NCBI RefSeq assembly: GCF_009766095.1
Contig: NZ_LMUD01000019.1
Span: 96,651 to 160,650, forward strand
DNA from: Granulicella sp. S190
Lineage (GTDB): Bacteria > Acidobacteriota > Terriglobia > Terriglobales > Acidobacteriaceae
DNA length: 64,000 nucleotides
Direction: 5' to 3'
This document shows, one piece after another, positions 33,632 through 41,918 of this stretch. Position numbers and translations under genes: made by a program. Position 1 is the stretch's first letter, and each line of letters begins with the position of its first letter. The notes under the pieces were generated by a model. It saw only the letters and a program-made list of their open reading frames with translations, was not told where the DNA came from and did not search any database.

Positions 33632-34183
33632 TTAGTTTGAAGACTGCGTCTTCGTGCAGGTGCAGTTGACGCACCCGTGGCGGGCACAGAGGCTGCATAT
33701 GAGCAAAAGCTGCTTCTTGAGGGCCTGGCGCGCACGGTGTATCCGAACGGCAGCATTTCCGTTGGTGATGCCAGACTTTCGGGAGAAGACCTCGAGGCTT
33801 TGATCCGCGAGGTCTACCTCGCGAAGGATCTCGCTATAGGAAGGCTTCAGGGTCGGGAGTATCTGCTCGATGCACTCACAGACAATCTCCTCCGTTTGCT
33901 GATCGGGTGCGATTTCGCTGAGGTCGCGGGCCCAGAGCTCAAGGGCGCGGTCTTCGGCAGAACGATGACGGTAGTAGTCGATGACAGCATTTCTCAGGAT
34001 TCGGTAGAACCAAGCCTGGGCAGACTCCTGGAGACGGAGCGAAGACGATTGTTCAACGGCTCGCGCGTAGGCGCTTTGCAGGATGTCTTCGGCGAATGCG
34101 GGTGAAGCGACGCGCCTCTGCACAAAGCGAAGGAACTCTTTTCGTTGAAGGACGAGGTTGGAGATAGATTCGGCGGCGTGCAT
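33632..34183 (-). CDS. ECF sigma factor with cysteine-rich C-terminal tail
   Basis: A 183-residue extracytoplasmic-function sigma factor. Region 2 spans about residues 15-75 (SAQAWFYRILRNAVIDYYRH) and region 4 about 110-160 (LKPSYSEILREVDLADQS and TNGNAAVRIHRARQALKKQL). After region 4 a short tail carries Cys 163, 166, 171, 174 and 176 (CSLCARHGCVNCTC). Metal-sensing ECF factors of the CorE type (known from Myxococcus) also bear a C-terminal Cys-rich domain and lack an anti-sigma factor; no anti-sigma gene is adjacent here. It follows a cysteine-rich small peptide gene by 55 bases on the same strand, so the two may respond to the same metal or redox signal. Confidence 0.88.
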   Translation of the reverse strand: MHAAESISNLVLQRKEFLRFVQRRVASPAFAEDILQSAYARAVEQSSSLRLQESAQAWFYRILRNAVIDYYRHRSAEDRALELWARDLSEIAPDQQTEEIVCECIEQILPTLKPSYSEILREVDLADQSLEVFSRKSGITNGNAAVRIHRARQALKKQLLLICSLCARHGCVNCTCTKTQSSN

Positions 34184-34238
34184 GGACGATCTCTCATGAA
34201 GGCGACGGCGCGGATTGGCTACCGCGCCACCGCTTCTG

Positions 34239-34334
34239 TTAGTTGGATGCGGGACAGGTGCAGCCGGAGCCGCACGGGCAGGGGAGTGGGCAGGTGCACT
34301 CCGGGCAGTAAGGGCATAAGAAGCGAGTCGTCAT
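34239..34334 (-). CDS. 31-residue cysteine-rich peptide, metallothionein-like
   Basis: A small gene with a strong ribosome site (AAAGGAG seven bases before the ATG). Eight of its 31 residues are cysteine (positions 7, 10, 13, 15, 19, 21, 25, 27), spaced as CxxC, CxC and CxC pairs with intervening prolines (CPYCPECTCP, CPCGSGCTC). There is no signal peptide. It would be expected to bind metal ions or a metal cluster in the cytoplasm. It overlaps the end of the 41-codon frame upstream by four bases (ATGA) and lies 55 bases before the ECF sigma gene with the Cys-rich tail. I know of no named family for it. Confidence 0.7.
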   Translation of the reverse strand: MTTRFLCPYCPECTCPLPCPCGSGCTCPASN

Positions 34335-34456
34335 TTTGAGTCTCCTTTGTCGAGCGAATAGCTCCGACACCCATGCTGACGTATGAGGCGCGCGAAGATT
34401 ACAGTGCGACCGGATTTAGCAAATTTTCCGGTTGCTCCTACTATCAGAACTTTCAT
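34331..34456 (-). pseudogene. 41-codon frame resembling the start of an NmrA/SDR Rossmann protein
   Basis: The frame opens with MKVLIVGATGKFA, the beta1-GxxGxxA dinucleotide-binding start of NmrA-like NAD(P)-binding proteins, then departs from any such family and stops after 41 codons. It has a good ribosome site (AGGAGAGACCAG before the ATG) and its stop overlaps the start of the cysteine-rich peptide. The simplest reading is a deletion remnant of an oxidoreductase gene that still provides translation coupling. A genuine short leader peptide is the alternative. Confidence 0.45.
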
Positions 34457-34577
34457 CTGGTCTCTCCTAGCGTGTTGTCTTGCACACTTTCAAGGAGGGT
34501 AGGACGCCAAGGTGCCTCGGCTCGGATGCCCGTTGCCGGAAAGTGAGATGGAGTGTAGATAAAGCGCTGGAGGTCGA

Positions 34578-35300
34578 TTAAAAGTGGCGTGTGAGGTCGG
34601 CGAAGCTCGCCAGCTCCAAGAGGTGCTGCCCCGGGGGAGGCTGATTGACGACCTCGTGCTCAAGAACCCAGGTGAAGTCGTGGGGAATGAAGATGGCGTT
34701 CAGTCCGGCAGAGAGAGCTGGGTTTACGTCGGAGCGCGGGCTGTTGCCGATCATCCAGGTATTGCATGCTTCGCAACCGTGATGAGAGGCGACTGAGAGA
34801 TAAGCCTGACGATGCTTTTCCGCGAGCACCTCGACGGCTGTGAAGTGAGGGGCGAGGCCGGAGCGATGCAGCTTGTCGGTCTGCTCGATCTTGTCTCCCT
34901 TGGTGACCAGGATGAGACGGTGGCGCGTCCCGAGTTCGCTGAGAGTGGGTTCGACCTTAGGGAGAAGCTCAATCTCCTGGTCGGCGATGGACTGGGCGAA
35001 GCTCTCGATACGGCGGTGTTTCTCGTCGGTGAGAGGCATGTCCGTAAGTTGTTCGAAGCAGGCGACGAGAGAGCGGCGAAAGCTGTGCAGACCGTAGCCG
35101 TGGGAGAGGATGGTGGCGTGCTCGACCCGGTTGAGGTGTCCGCGGACCTCTTCCGCGGTGTGGATGCGATGGTCGAGGTAGGAGATGAAGCTGGTGATCG
35201 CCCGTTCGAAGTAGATGTTGTTCTCCCAGAGGGTGTCGTCGGCGTCGATCAGCAGAGTCTGGTTAGCGAGGCGGCGGTCGGTCTGGATGGGGGAGCTCAC
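34578..35300 (-). CDS. HAD-superfamily hydrolase
   Basis: A haloacid-dehalogenase-fold hydrolase, probably a phosphatase, of about 240 residues. Motif I is LLIDADDTLWENN (nucleophile and acid-base Asp), motif II is LILVTKGD, the Lys of motif III lies in EVLAEKH, and motif IV is MIGNSPRSDVNPALSAG. The frame is open back to 35486, but the upstream 62 residues show no family features. The GTG at 35300 lies only six bases after a perfect TATAAT, suggesting a leaderless mRNA. The substrate is unknown. Confidence 0.82.
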   Translation of the reverse strand: MSSPIQTDRRLANQTLLIDADDTLWENNIYFERAITSFISYLDHRIHTAEEVRGHLNRVEHATILSHGYGLHSFRRSLVACFEQLTDMPLTDEKHRRIESFAQSIADQEIELLPKVEPTLSELGTRHRLILVTKGDKIEQTDKLHRSGLAPHFTAVEVLAEKHRQAYLSVASHHGCEACNTWMIGNSPRSDVNPALSAGLNAIFIPHDFTWVLEHEVVNQPPPGQHLLELASFADLTRHF

Positions 35301-35304
35301 ATGC

Positions 35305-35312
35305 TGATTATA
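35305..35312 (-). promoter_or_regulatory. -10 box of the HAD hydrolase gene
   Basis: TATAAT on the minus strand six bases before the GTG start. Transcription would then begin at or very near the first codon. No good -35 box is seen. Confidence 0.5.
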
Positions 35313-35415
35313 AGGTGCGGTTTGATACCGAATTGACACTGCCCGGTGGGTTTCGGGTCGGATGCCACGCTTGGGGGATGTATCCCCGGAGTGGGGTATG
35401 CCAGAGTTGGAAGCA

Positions 35416-35598
35416 ATGAATACTGTTATGGCTCGCATGGAAGTGTCGAATGCAGGACCGACGCATGATCGAAGATTCTCGGCCAACCTGGGTTATAGAG
35501 TGTGGAACCCTTTTGAGATGGAGCTGCAGGGGGTCATTGCCGGCGGCTATGATCAAGTCGCGCCAAGCTTTACGGCCGTGGCACAGATTGTGGAATGA
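35416..35598 (+). CDS. Possible small hypothetical protein
   Basis: An open frame of about 60 residues (from MNTVMARMEVSN to FTAVAQIVE) with GGAAG just before the ATG, in the gap between the HAD gene and the Ser/Thr kinase gene and 56 bases ahead of the latter. It has no signal peptide, membrane helix or motif that I recognise. It may be chance coding potential. Confidence 0.3.
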   Translation: MNTVMARMEVSNAGPTHDRRFSANLGYRVWNPFEMELQGVIAGGYDQVAPSFTAVAQIVE

Positions 35599-35654
35599 AC
35601 TTGCGCATCGCTCCTCATGACTGAGAGTAGAAGGATAGAAGGCATACCAGAGCG

Positions 35655-38600
35655 ATGAATCCAGAGGCTGGCCAGAGGTTCGGTCCGTACGAGATCCTGG
35701 GCAGACTGGGCGGCGGGGGCATGGGTCTCGTCTTTCGTGCATGGGATGAGCGGCTGCATCGCGAGGTTGCGGTGAAGCTGCTACACGAGAGCTACACGAT
35801 GCCTGGGATGCGCGAGCGTTTTCTGCAGGAGGCACGCGCGGCCTCGGCGTTGAACCACCCCAATATCTGCACGGTCTTCGACATCGGCGAGCAGAATGGG
35901 ACGCCCTACCTCGTGATGGAACTGCTTGAGGGCGAGACGGTGCGCTCGAGGATTGAACGAGGCGCGCTTCCGCCGGAGGAGATCGTTCGTTACGCGCTGG
36001 AGATCTCGGAGGCGTTGGCCGCAGCGAGCGCCAAGGGGATCGTGCACAGGGATATCAAGCCGGCAAATATCTTCCTGGTGAAGATGCCCAGCGGCAAGAG
36101 CCAGGCGAAGGTGCTGGACTTCGGCCTCGCAAAGATCGGACTCGAGGTGGGCGGAGGTTGGGAGTCGAGGACGCTGGATCTGACGCTTTCAGGGGCTACG
36201 GTGGGGACGGTGGCGTATATGTCGCCGGAGCAGGCGCGAGGCGAGTCGCTGGACATGCGCTCGGATTTGTTCTCGCTGGGCGTGGTGCTGTATGAGATGG
36301 CGACGCGGCGCGTGCCGTTCGAGGGAACAACGAGCGCAATGATGTTTGTACAGCTCTTCAGCCAAGCTCCGGAGCCGGTGCGGACATGGAACGAAGCGAT
36401 TCCTAGGGAGTTGGAGCGGATCATTTTAAAGCTGATGGCGAAGGACAGGAGTGACCGTTTCCAGACGACCAAAGAACTGCAAGACGCCTTGATGAAGGTG
36501 GGTGGGAAGCTGGGTCGCGGAGGATGGTTACAGAAGGGATCTTTGTCGGCAGTTCCATTGGTTCGGGCTTACGATCCTGTGGCTCCGCATAAGGGACCGA
36601 GACGCAGGCCGGGGCAGGAGCAGGGAGATACGCCAGGTAGCAGGCTGGCATGGCTGGAGGCTAAAGAATCGAGCAACGGAGACAGGGTGGCTCATCCGGT
36701 GGAGGGTACGCATCCGGTGCAGGCACGCTTCAGAGAGATGGAGAGCACGTATGCTCAGCCGCAACGGAGTAAGGTGTATGGGGTGGTGGAGCAGGGCGAC
36801 TCTTCCGCGGAGGAGATTGCAGCGGGCTTCGATCCGGGTGCTTTGGCAGCGGATCCGGAGTTACACCGTGAGTCGGTTCTTGATTCTTCTCGTCTTGGCC
36901 GGGCGCGATTCGAGGATAGCTCGCGAGACTTAGCTGCGCAGTGGCCGGAGTCTTATGACGATTCCTTGGAAGAGCTGGTTGCGGATCAGACGAAAAGAAT
37001 CCGGATACGGATGGCATTTGCTGTCATCGTCATCGTCGGCGTTGCCGTTGGAGCATCGCTGTTGATTGGAAGAGGGATTTTTCGACCGATGGTACTTACA
37101 ACGAGGGATCGTCTGTTGCTTACTCTCATTCAGAACAAGACGGGCGATAAGACACTGGATGGAACGGTGATGCAGGGGCTCGAGATCGCCCTGCATCAAT
37201 CGAGGACTTTAAATGTTCTGGGCGGTGAGGCGTATCGAGCAGGTCTGCGGCAGTTGAACTCCAGCGATAACGACAGTGTAGAGACGGTGCCTGTGCAGAG
37301 CATCGCGCAGAAGGTTGGCGCGAGAGTCTATCTGTTCGGCGAGATTACTGGATCAGAGGCGCCCTACACGATCAGCGTTGATGTGTTGCAGACCGACTCG
37401 AATGACAAGGTGGCAAGCTTCGATGAAGTTGCCACGAGCAGGGAAGAGATTCCGGCGGCGATCGGACGGCTGGCACTTGCTGTGCGAAGAGAGGTGAGTG
37501 AAGACACAAAGGCAGAGTTGCGGCGAAGTGTTTCCTTCGAGGGTGAGGCATCTGGCAATGTCGATGCGTTGCATGCCTACGTCGAGGGTAGTGTCGCAGA
37601 ACAGAAAGGCAGCATCGCGGATGCGTTGAGAGCTTATCGGGAGGCTGTTCGATTCGATCCAAAGTTTGCGCAGGCACAGATGCGGCTGGCATGGCTCGAT
37701 CGCGAGGAGATGGCTGAGATAGCCTCCGCACAAGCCGCTGGACTCGCACGCGATGCAGCCTCACATGCTAGCGATTCGGTAAAGCTGCTGGCGCAGTTTT
37801 GTTTTGAGATGAACGCAAGTGGGGATCTGGAGAAAGCTACCAAGACGATTCGTGAGTACGCGGCGCAGTATCCGCTCAATGTAGAAGGGCGAAGGGGGTT
37901 GGCGCTGGCTCTGCGATTGCAGGGACGTAGCCAGGAGGCTTTGGCTGCGGCGCAACAGGGATATGAAGAACATCCTTTCGATGCGGGAAGTTATGTCGAG
38001 GCGAAGCGCGACTTGGTTGAAATGGATCGTTACGGGAGCGCGCTGGAGTTGACAACGCGATCGATGCAAACAGGTTCGTCGGCGAATGACGATACGTTGA
38101 TGACGGCCTACCTGAATGGACAAGAGGACGTTGTCTCCGTTCAAAGAGAGCGGTTGCAGGGCATGCTTGCGGGTGCTGCGACTGACGAGAGCACGGGGAC
38201 AACTTACTCGGAGTGGAACAGCTACGGTCTCTATCTCGATAACACAGGCAGGAAGAAGGCAGCTGTTGAAGCATGGCGGGCCGCAGCTGCTGACGCTGAA
38301 GGCGATTCCGAGCTTTCAGGCACGCAAGGGTCGCTGTTGGCGCAAGCTGCGCTCGATCAAGCATTGGCAGAGAGCTGCAGCGTGTCTCTCGCTATGGTCG
38401 AAGATGGGAAGAACCTGTCGAAGGGGCCCGTTGCGAGCTTCGATGCAGGGATGGCAGCCGCTCTCTGCGGAGACCAACCTTACGCGGTGAAGATTGCTGC
38501 TGCGCTCGAGCAGCAGTTTCCTCGAAATACGATGGTGACCCGGTATTACGTTCCAGAGCTGGAAGCAGCTGCAGAGATTGGCATCAATGAACCGGAGAAG

Positions 38601-38918
38601 GCTCTACCTGGGTTGACGGCTTTCGGACAGAATGACCCGACATTGCTCTCGGCTTATCTGCGCGGAATGGCTCATGCGGCACTGGGGCAGACGATGCCGG
38701 CATCGCATGATTTTCAGGCAGTACTGGCGAGACGCGGGGAGGCTACCATGCGCCAAGGTGATCTTTATCCCATGGCAGAGATCTCTTTAGCGCGCGTTTT
38801 TATGGCCAGTCATGATCGTCCGGATAGCGTTGAGTCTTATCGAAGATTTTCGATGCTGTGGAGCGATGCAGATCAGAGACAGCCTTTGGTAGTCGAGGCG
38901 CTGGCCCGAAGTAAATGA
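35655..38918 (+). CDS. Transmembrane Ser/Thr protein kinase with extracytoplasmic TPR region
   Basis: A Hanks-type (PknB-like) kinase of 1087 residues. The cytoplasmic kinase domain (residues ~12-275) has the glycine loop GRLGGGGMGLVFRA, Lys 41 in VAVKLL, HRDIKPANIF, DFGLAKIG, VGTVAYMSPEQARGE and SDLFSLGVVLYEMATRRVPF, so all catalytic residues are present. A low-complexity juxtamembrane stretch (~290-450) precedes one transmembrane helix (AFAVIVIVGVAVGASLLIG, ~453-472). The outer part begins with a TolB/FlgO-like segment and continues with TPR-like helices (ADALRAYREAVRFDPKFAQA). It is a monocistronic plus-strand gene with no obvious partner; its input and target proteins are unknown. Confidence 0.9.
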   Translation: MNPEAGQRFGPYEILGRLGGGGMGLVFRAWDERLHREVAVKLLHESYTMPGMRERFLQEARAASALNHPNICTVFDIGEQNGTPYLVMELLEGETVRSRIERGALPPEEIVRYALEISEALAAASAKGIVHRDIKPANIFLVKMPSGKSQAKVLDFGLAKIGLEVGGGWESRTLDLTLSGATVGTVAYMSPEQARGESLDMRSDLFSLGVVLYEMATRRVPFEGTTSAMMFVQLFSQAPEPVRTWNEAIPRELERIILKLMAKDRSDRFQTTKELQDALMKVGGKLGRGGWLQKGSLSAVPLVRAYDPVAPHKGPRRRPGQEQGDTPGSRLAWLEAKESSNGDRVAHPVEGTHPVQARFREMESTYAQPQRSKVYGVVEQGDSSAEEIAAGFDPGALAADPELHRESVLDSSRLGRARFEDSSRDLAAQWPESYDDSLEELVADQTKRIRIRMAFAVIVIVGVAVGASLLIGRGIFRPMVLTTRDRLLLTLIQNKTGDKTLDGTVMQGLEIALHQSRTLNVLGGEAYRAGLRQLNSSDNDSVETVPVQSIAQKVGARVYLFGEITGSEAPYTISVDVLQTDSNDKVASFDEVATSREEIPAAIGRLALAVRREVSEDTKAELRRSVSFEGEASGNVDALHAYVEGSVAEQKGSIADALRAYREAVRFDPKFAQAQMRLAWLDREEMAEIASAQAAGLARDAASHASDSVKLLAQFCFEMNASGDLEKATKTIREYAAQYPLNVEGRRGLALALRLQGRSQEALAAAQQGYEEHPFDAGSYVEAKRDLVEMDRYGSALELTTRSMQTGSSANDDTLMTAYLNGQEDVVSVQRERLQGMLAGAATDESTGTTYSEWNSYGLYLDNTGRKKAAVEAWRAAAADAEGDSELSGTQGSLLAQAALDQALAESCSVSLAMVEDGKNLSKGPVASFDAGMAAALCGDQPYAVKIAAALEQQFPRNTMVTRYYVPELEAAAEIGINEPEKALPGLTAFGQNDPTLLSAYLRGMAHAALGQTMPASHDFQAVLARRGEATMRQGDLYPMAEISLARVFMASHDRPDSVESYRRFSMLWSDADQRQPLVVEALARSK

Positions 38919-38920
38919 CG

Positions 38921-39985
38921 CTAATCCGTCGTCAGACGCGATAGCTGAATATTTTCTGGCCGATAGTTCAGCGAACAGACACATCGCTGGCAGATTGGAT
39001 TGCTCTCCATCCTAAGAGACTGCCGAAACTCCTGGGCCATGAATCCGTTGATTACTTCTTCTAAAGGGGAGTGAGTGATGTTTCCTATCGGACTATGGAA
39101 GAAGCACGGACGAACAGAACCGTCGATTTCAACCACGGCAGAGACCCATGGAGCGTTGCAGGCAGGAGCTTGCGGGGAGATTTGCCTGAGATGCTCGCGG
39201 AAGCGCCGCAAGATCGTACGGAGCTTCGCGGGTGATTCTGCGATGAACCTATTTTCAATGTCTGTTCCATATTCGAGAATGAGTTGCTCTATCTCAGCTT
39301 CTAAGACGACCGCCTCCGTATCGTTTAGTCCGATCTGACTCTGTCTTTCGACGGGCCAAACCAATGAGCGGTTGAAGGCCTCCGAAGTGAGGTCGGCTGC
39401 CAGGAAGGAGATGGAGTTTAGGTTCATTGTTTTTGCTGCCTCCACTGTTTCGCGGAGATGGCGATGGTTGGCCTTCTGGACGGTAGTTCGACAAGTGATG
39501 GGTAGGGATGGATTATGCTCACGGACGGCAGCGACTCCCTTATGAATAAGATCAAAGGCTCCGCTAACCTGGCGAATTGTATCGTGAATCTCTTTTGGTC
39601 CATCGAGTGAAACAATCACATCGTCAAAGAGAGTTGCGACGTCCACTGCGCGCTTCCAGAGAAGAAGACCGGTGGTGAGGAGGGTTGTTCGAATTCCTTG
39701 ATCGCGAAAAAAATGGCAGAGTGCTGCAAGATCGTTATGCAGCAATGGTTCGCCACCCGTTAGAACCACCTGCCGCACGCCGAGCTTTCGCAATGAAGCG
39801 CGATGATGCTCCAGATCTTCTACGTTGATCTGTTCTCTTTTTTCACGCTTCCAGATGTCACACATAATGCAGCGGCAGTTGCATTGGCTATGCGCATTCA
39901 GAATGAGGATGGGCATAGTTGTAATTTTAGGTAGCTCAGGAGGAGCAGAGGAGGATGGCGAGGAAACCTTATGCAGCACTGGCAT
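38921..39985 (-). CDS. Radical SAM protein with SPASM-like C-terminus
   Basis: A 354-residue radical S-adenosylmethionine enzyme. The Fe-S cluster motif CNCRCIMC (CxxxCxxC) is followed by the SAM-contacting VVLTGGEPLLHNDL and VIVSLDGPKEIHDTIR. The C-terminal part has extra cysteines in ACNAPWVSAVVEIDGSVRPC and NPICQRCVC, resembling the SPASM/twitch auxiliary cluster domains of peptide- and small-molecule-modifying enzymes. It is the last gene of the nine-gene operon. Its start at 39985 overlaps the fusion gene upstream by 17 bases; a later ATG (MPILILNAH) is possible. It ends two bases from the convergent kinase gene, with no room for a separate terminator. Confidence 0.87.
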   Translation of the reverse strand: MPVLHKVSSPSSSAPPELPKITTMPILILNAHSQCNCRCIMCDIWKREKREQINVEDLEHHRASLRKLGVRQVVLTGGEPLLHNDLAALCHFFRDQGIRTTLLTTGLLLWKRAVDVATLFDDVIVSLDGPKEIHDTIRQVSGAFDLIHKGVAAVREHNPSLPITCRTTVQKANHRHLRETVEAAKTMNLNSISFLAADLTSEAFNRSLVWPVERQSQIGLNDTEAVVLEAEIEQLILEYGTDIENRFIAESPAKLRTILRRFREHLRQISPQAPACNAPWVSAVVEIDGSVRPCFFHSPIGNITHSPLEEVINGFMAQEFRQSLRMESNPICQRCVCSLNYRPENIQLSRLTTD

Positions 39986-41918
39986 GCTCTACCCTCTTTC
40001 CTCCAAGCCGAAGATCTTTTCCGAGAATTTTTCGCGCCTGAGCCAGGAGATCGTCGACTGAAGCACGCAGCCATCTTCGATGACCGTCGATGATCAACGG
40101 TTCCAATCCGGATCGAAGTGATTGAGGAAGAGATTCGTGGATGGTATCGCTGGCGAGTTGGACACACCCACGGAGGACGACCAACTCAATCTGGTCAAAG
40201 GTAAGTTGTGCAACAGTTGCCGCTGGAGAAAGACCCTTATCGCGAACAGCAACGAGGTCCGCCACGGAGCGTGGGCGAAGATATCCTTCCCCGTTGCGGA
40301 GGCGTAGAACACTGGCTGACCGTGAGGTGACCATGGCATAGAGAGAGCTTTCATCCAGGCCAATTTGATTATGGGAGAAGGCAATTTCGCTGAGCAGATC
40401 ACCGGAGGAGGTGAGCGGTGAATCACTCCCGAGTACGACGGCGTTGATCGACTTAATGAGGGTGGAAGATAGCGCGTGGTGAAATAGGAATTGATTGGAT
40501 GTGGGGCAGATGACAAGCGAAGAATGACGTTGATTCAGCAGCGATACGGCTTTTTTGTCCAGTGCGAGACCATGCACCAAGACTGTCCGATCATTCAGAA
40601 TCTGCATCCGATCTAAGTCAAAGATCTCCTGGGCACTTGCTGCATCGACGCCCTCTGCCGCATGAATTACGAAGGGAAGGTTCGGGGGGGTATGGTCGAA
40701 GTTGTGGAGAAGATTCGGATCCATAGTAAGTGAGTGTGCCCAGCCAAATCGAGAGAGTACGCGAATGGGAAAGTTGGGGGCGAGCAGCTCACGAGAGAGC
40801 GGGTTGTGATGGCAGACGGTAGTTACGCCGCAGAGTAAATTGCGTATGGCCCCCCACCATACTCTTGTCGACTTCGGCACTCTACGATGGCAGGAGATGA
40901 TCGCAGCGTGAGTACGATGAATATCCTTTGCCCACTCGGCTGAGTTCAGATAGGGGCCAGCGCCTAGGTTGGGGAAGAGACCAAATTCGAGATGATCGTG
41001 CGCATTGATCAGGCCGGGAAGAAGTAGACAGCCAGATAAAGGGACGACTGTTGTTGAGAGCGGAAGCGGATCTCCGTCGGTTGAGGGTTTTGATGAGATG
41101 GAGTGGATGTGTCCGCGTTCTATTCGAAGTGATGCTGTGGTTGCGGCTTTCGGCCCAAGAGCATATCTCGCGCCCGTGAGATTCAATATTGGATTGCTCC
41201 TGTTTGAATCCAACACCTTCTCTTCCAGAGATTTTTTTTGCAGTTGAAGAATATAGATGGCAGGTAACTTATGCGAAGCCTTATATAGTTCCAGCTTCTG
41301 ATTCTCCTCAAAGATTTTTTTTTCGATTGTTTCAAAATGCGGTTCGATACGAGTGATTAGCTCGAACCCGTGACTTTTGAAGACGGTTTCAATCTTTTGA
41401 AGCGGGTACGTGTTTGTCTGTAATTCTTCCTTCGTGCCGTTGTATTTGAAAGACCTAGTCCAGTTGCAGGTAATAGCGGTCTCGGGATGCATGTCCGCTA
41501 AAAAAACAGAAGCGCCGGGGCGGGTCACCCGGTTTATCTCTTGAGCAAAGTTCTGCAGATTCTCCAAATAGCTCACGACAAAAGAAGACACGACCAGGTC
41601 GATTGAGCCGTCCTGAACGGGTAATGCTGTGCAGGTTCCGAGCCGCAAGGTGGCATTCGATCCCGTCTTCGTTGCTGCATGATCCAACATTTGCGTCGAG
41701 GAATCTACACCGAGAAGGCTGGCTGGATGACGCGACGCAAGGAGCTTAAGCCATCGGCCGGTTCCACAGCCGGCATCCAGTACATGGAGACCATTAAGAT
41801 CCGGCAACATCTCGCTGAGGAAGCGCTCCTCAAGCATGAGAAGCGGATTGGGCTGCTCATCATAAACGTGTGACCACGTGTCGAACACTTCAGGAGAAGA
41901 AGTCGCCGTCGCTGTCAT
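39969..41918 (-). CDS. Methyltransferase-amidohydrolase fusion protein
   Basis: A 649-residue two-domain enzyme. Residues ~1-210 form a class I SAM-dependent methyltransferase (HVLDAGCGTGRWLKLL, LLGVDSSTQML, LPVQDGSIDLVVSSFVVSYL). From about residue 250 a metal-dependent amidohydrolase of the MTA/SAH-deaminase or chlorohydrolase type follows (LSGCLLLPGLINAHDHLEFG with the HxH metal ligands, FVIHAAEG, VLVHGLALDK, VVLGSDSPLTSSGDLLSEI). The ATG at 41918 overlaps the preceding stop codon (ATGA). The frame extends further upstream but inside the neighbour. Such a fusion could methylate a substrate and deaminate or hydrolyse it, or recycle the SAM by-product; which one is not readable. Confidence 0.85.
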   Translation of the reverse strand: MTATATSSPEVFDTWSHVYDEQPNPLLMLEERFLSEMLPDLNGLHVLDAGCGTGRWLKLLASRHPASLLGVDSSTQMLDHAATKTGSNATLRLGTCTALPVQDGSIDLVVSSFVVSYLENLQNFAQEINRVTRPGASVFLADMHPETAITCNWTRSFKYNGTKEELQTNTYPLQKIETVFKSHGFELITRIEPHFETIEKKIFEENQKLELYKASHKLPAIYILQLQKKSLEEKVLDSNRSNPILNLTGARYALGPKAATTASLRIERGHIHSISSKPSTDGDPLPLSTTVVPLSGCLLLPGLINAHDHLEFGLFPNLGAGPYLNSAEWAKDIHRTHAAIISCHRRVPKSTRVWWGAIRNLLCGVTTVCHHNPLSRELLAPNFPIRVLSRFGWAHSLTMDPNLLHNFDHTPPNLPFVIHAAEGVDAASAQEIFDLDRMQILNDRTVLVHGLALDKKAVSLLNQRHSSLVICPTSNQFLFHHALSSTLIKSINAVVLGSDSPLTSSGDLLSEIAFSHNQIGLDESSLYAMVTSRSASVLRLRNGEGYLRPRSVADLVAVRDKGLSPAATVAQLTFDQIELVVLRGCVQLASDTIHESLPQSLRSGLEPLIIDGHRRWLRASVDDLLAQARKILGKDLRLGGKRVEHASAA

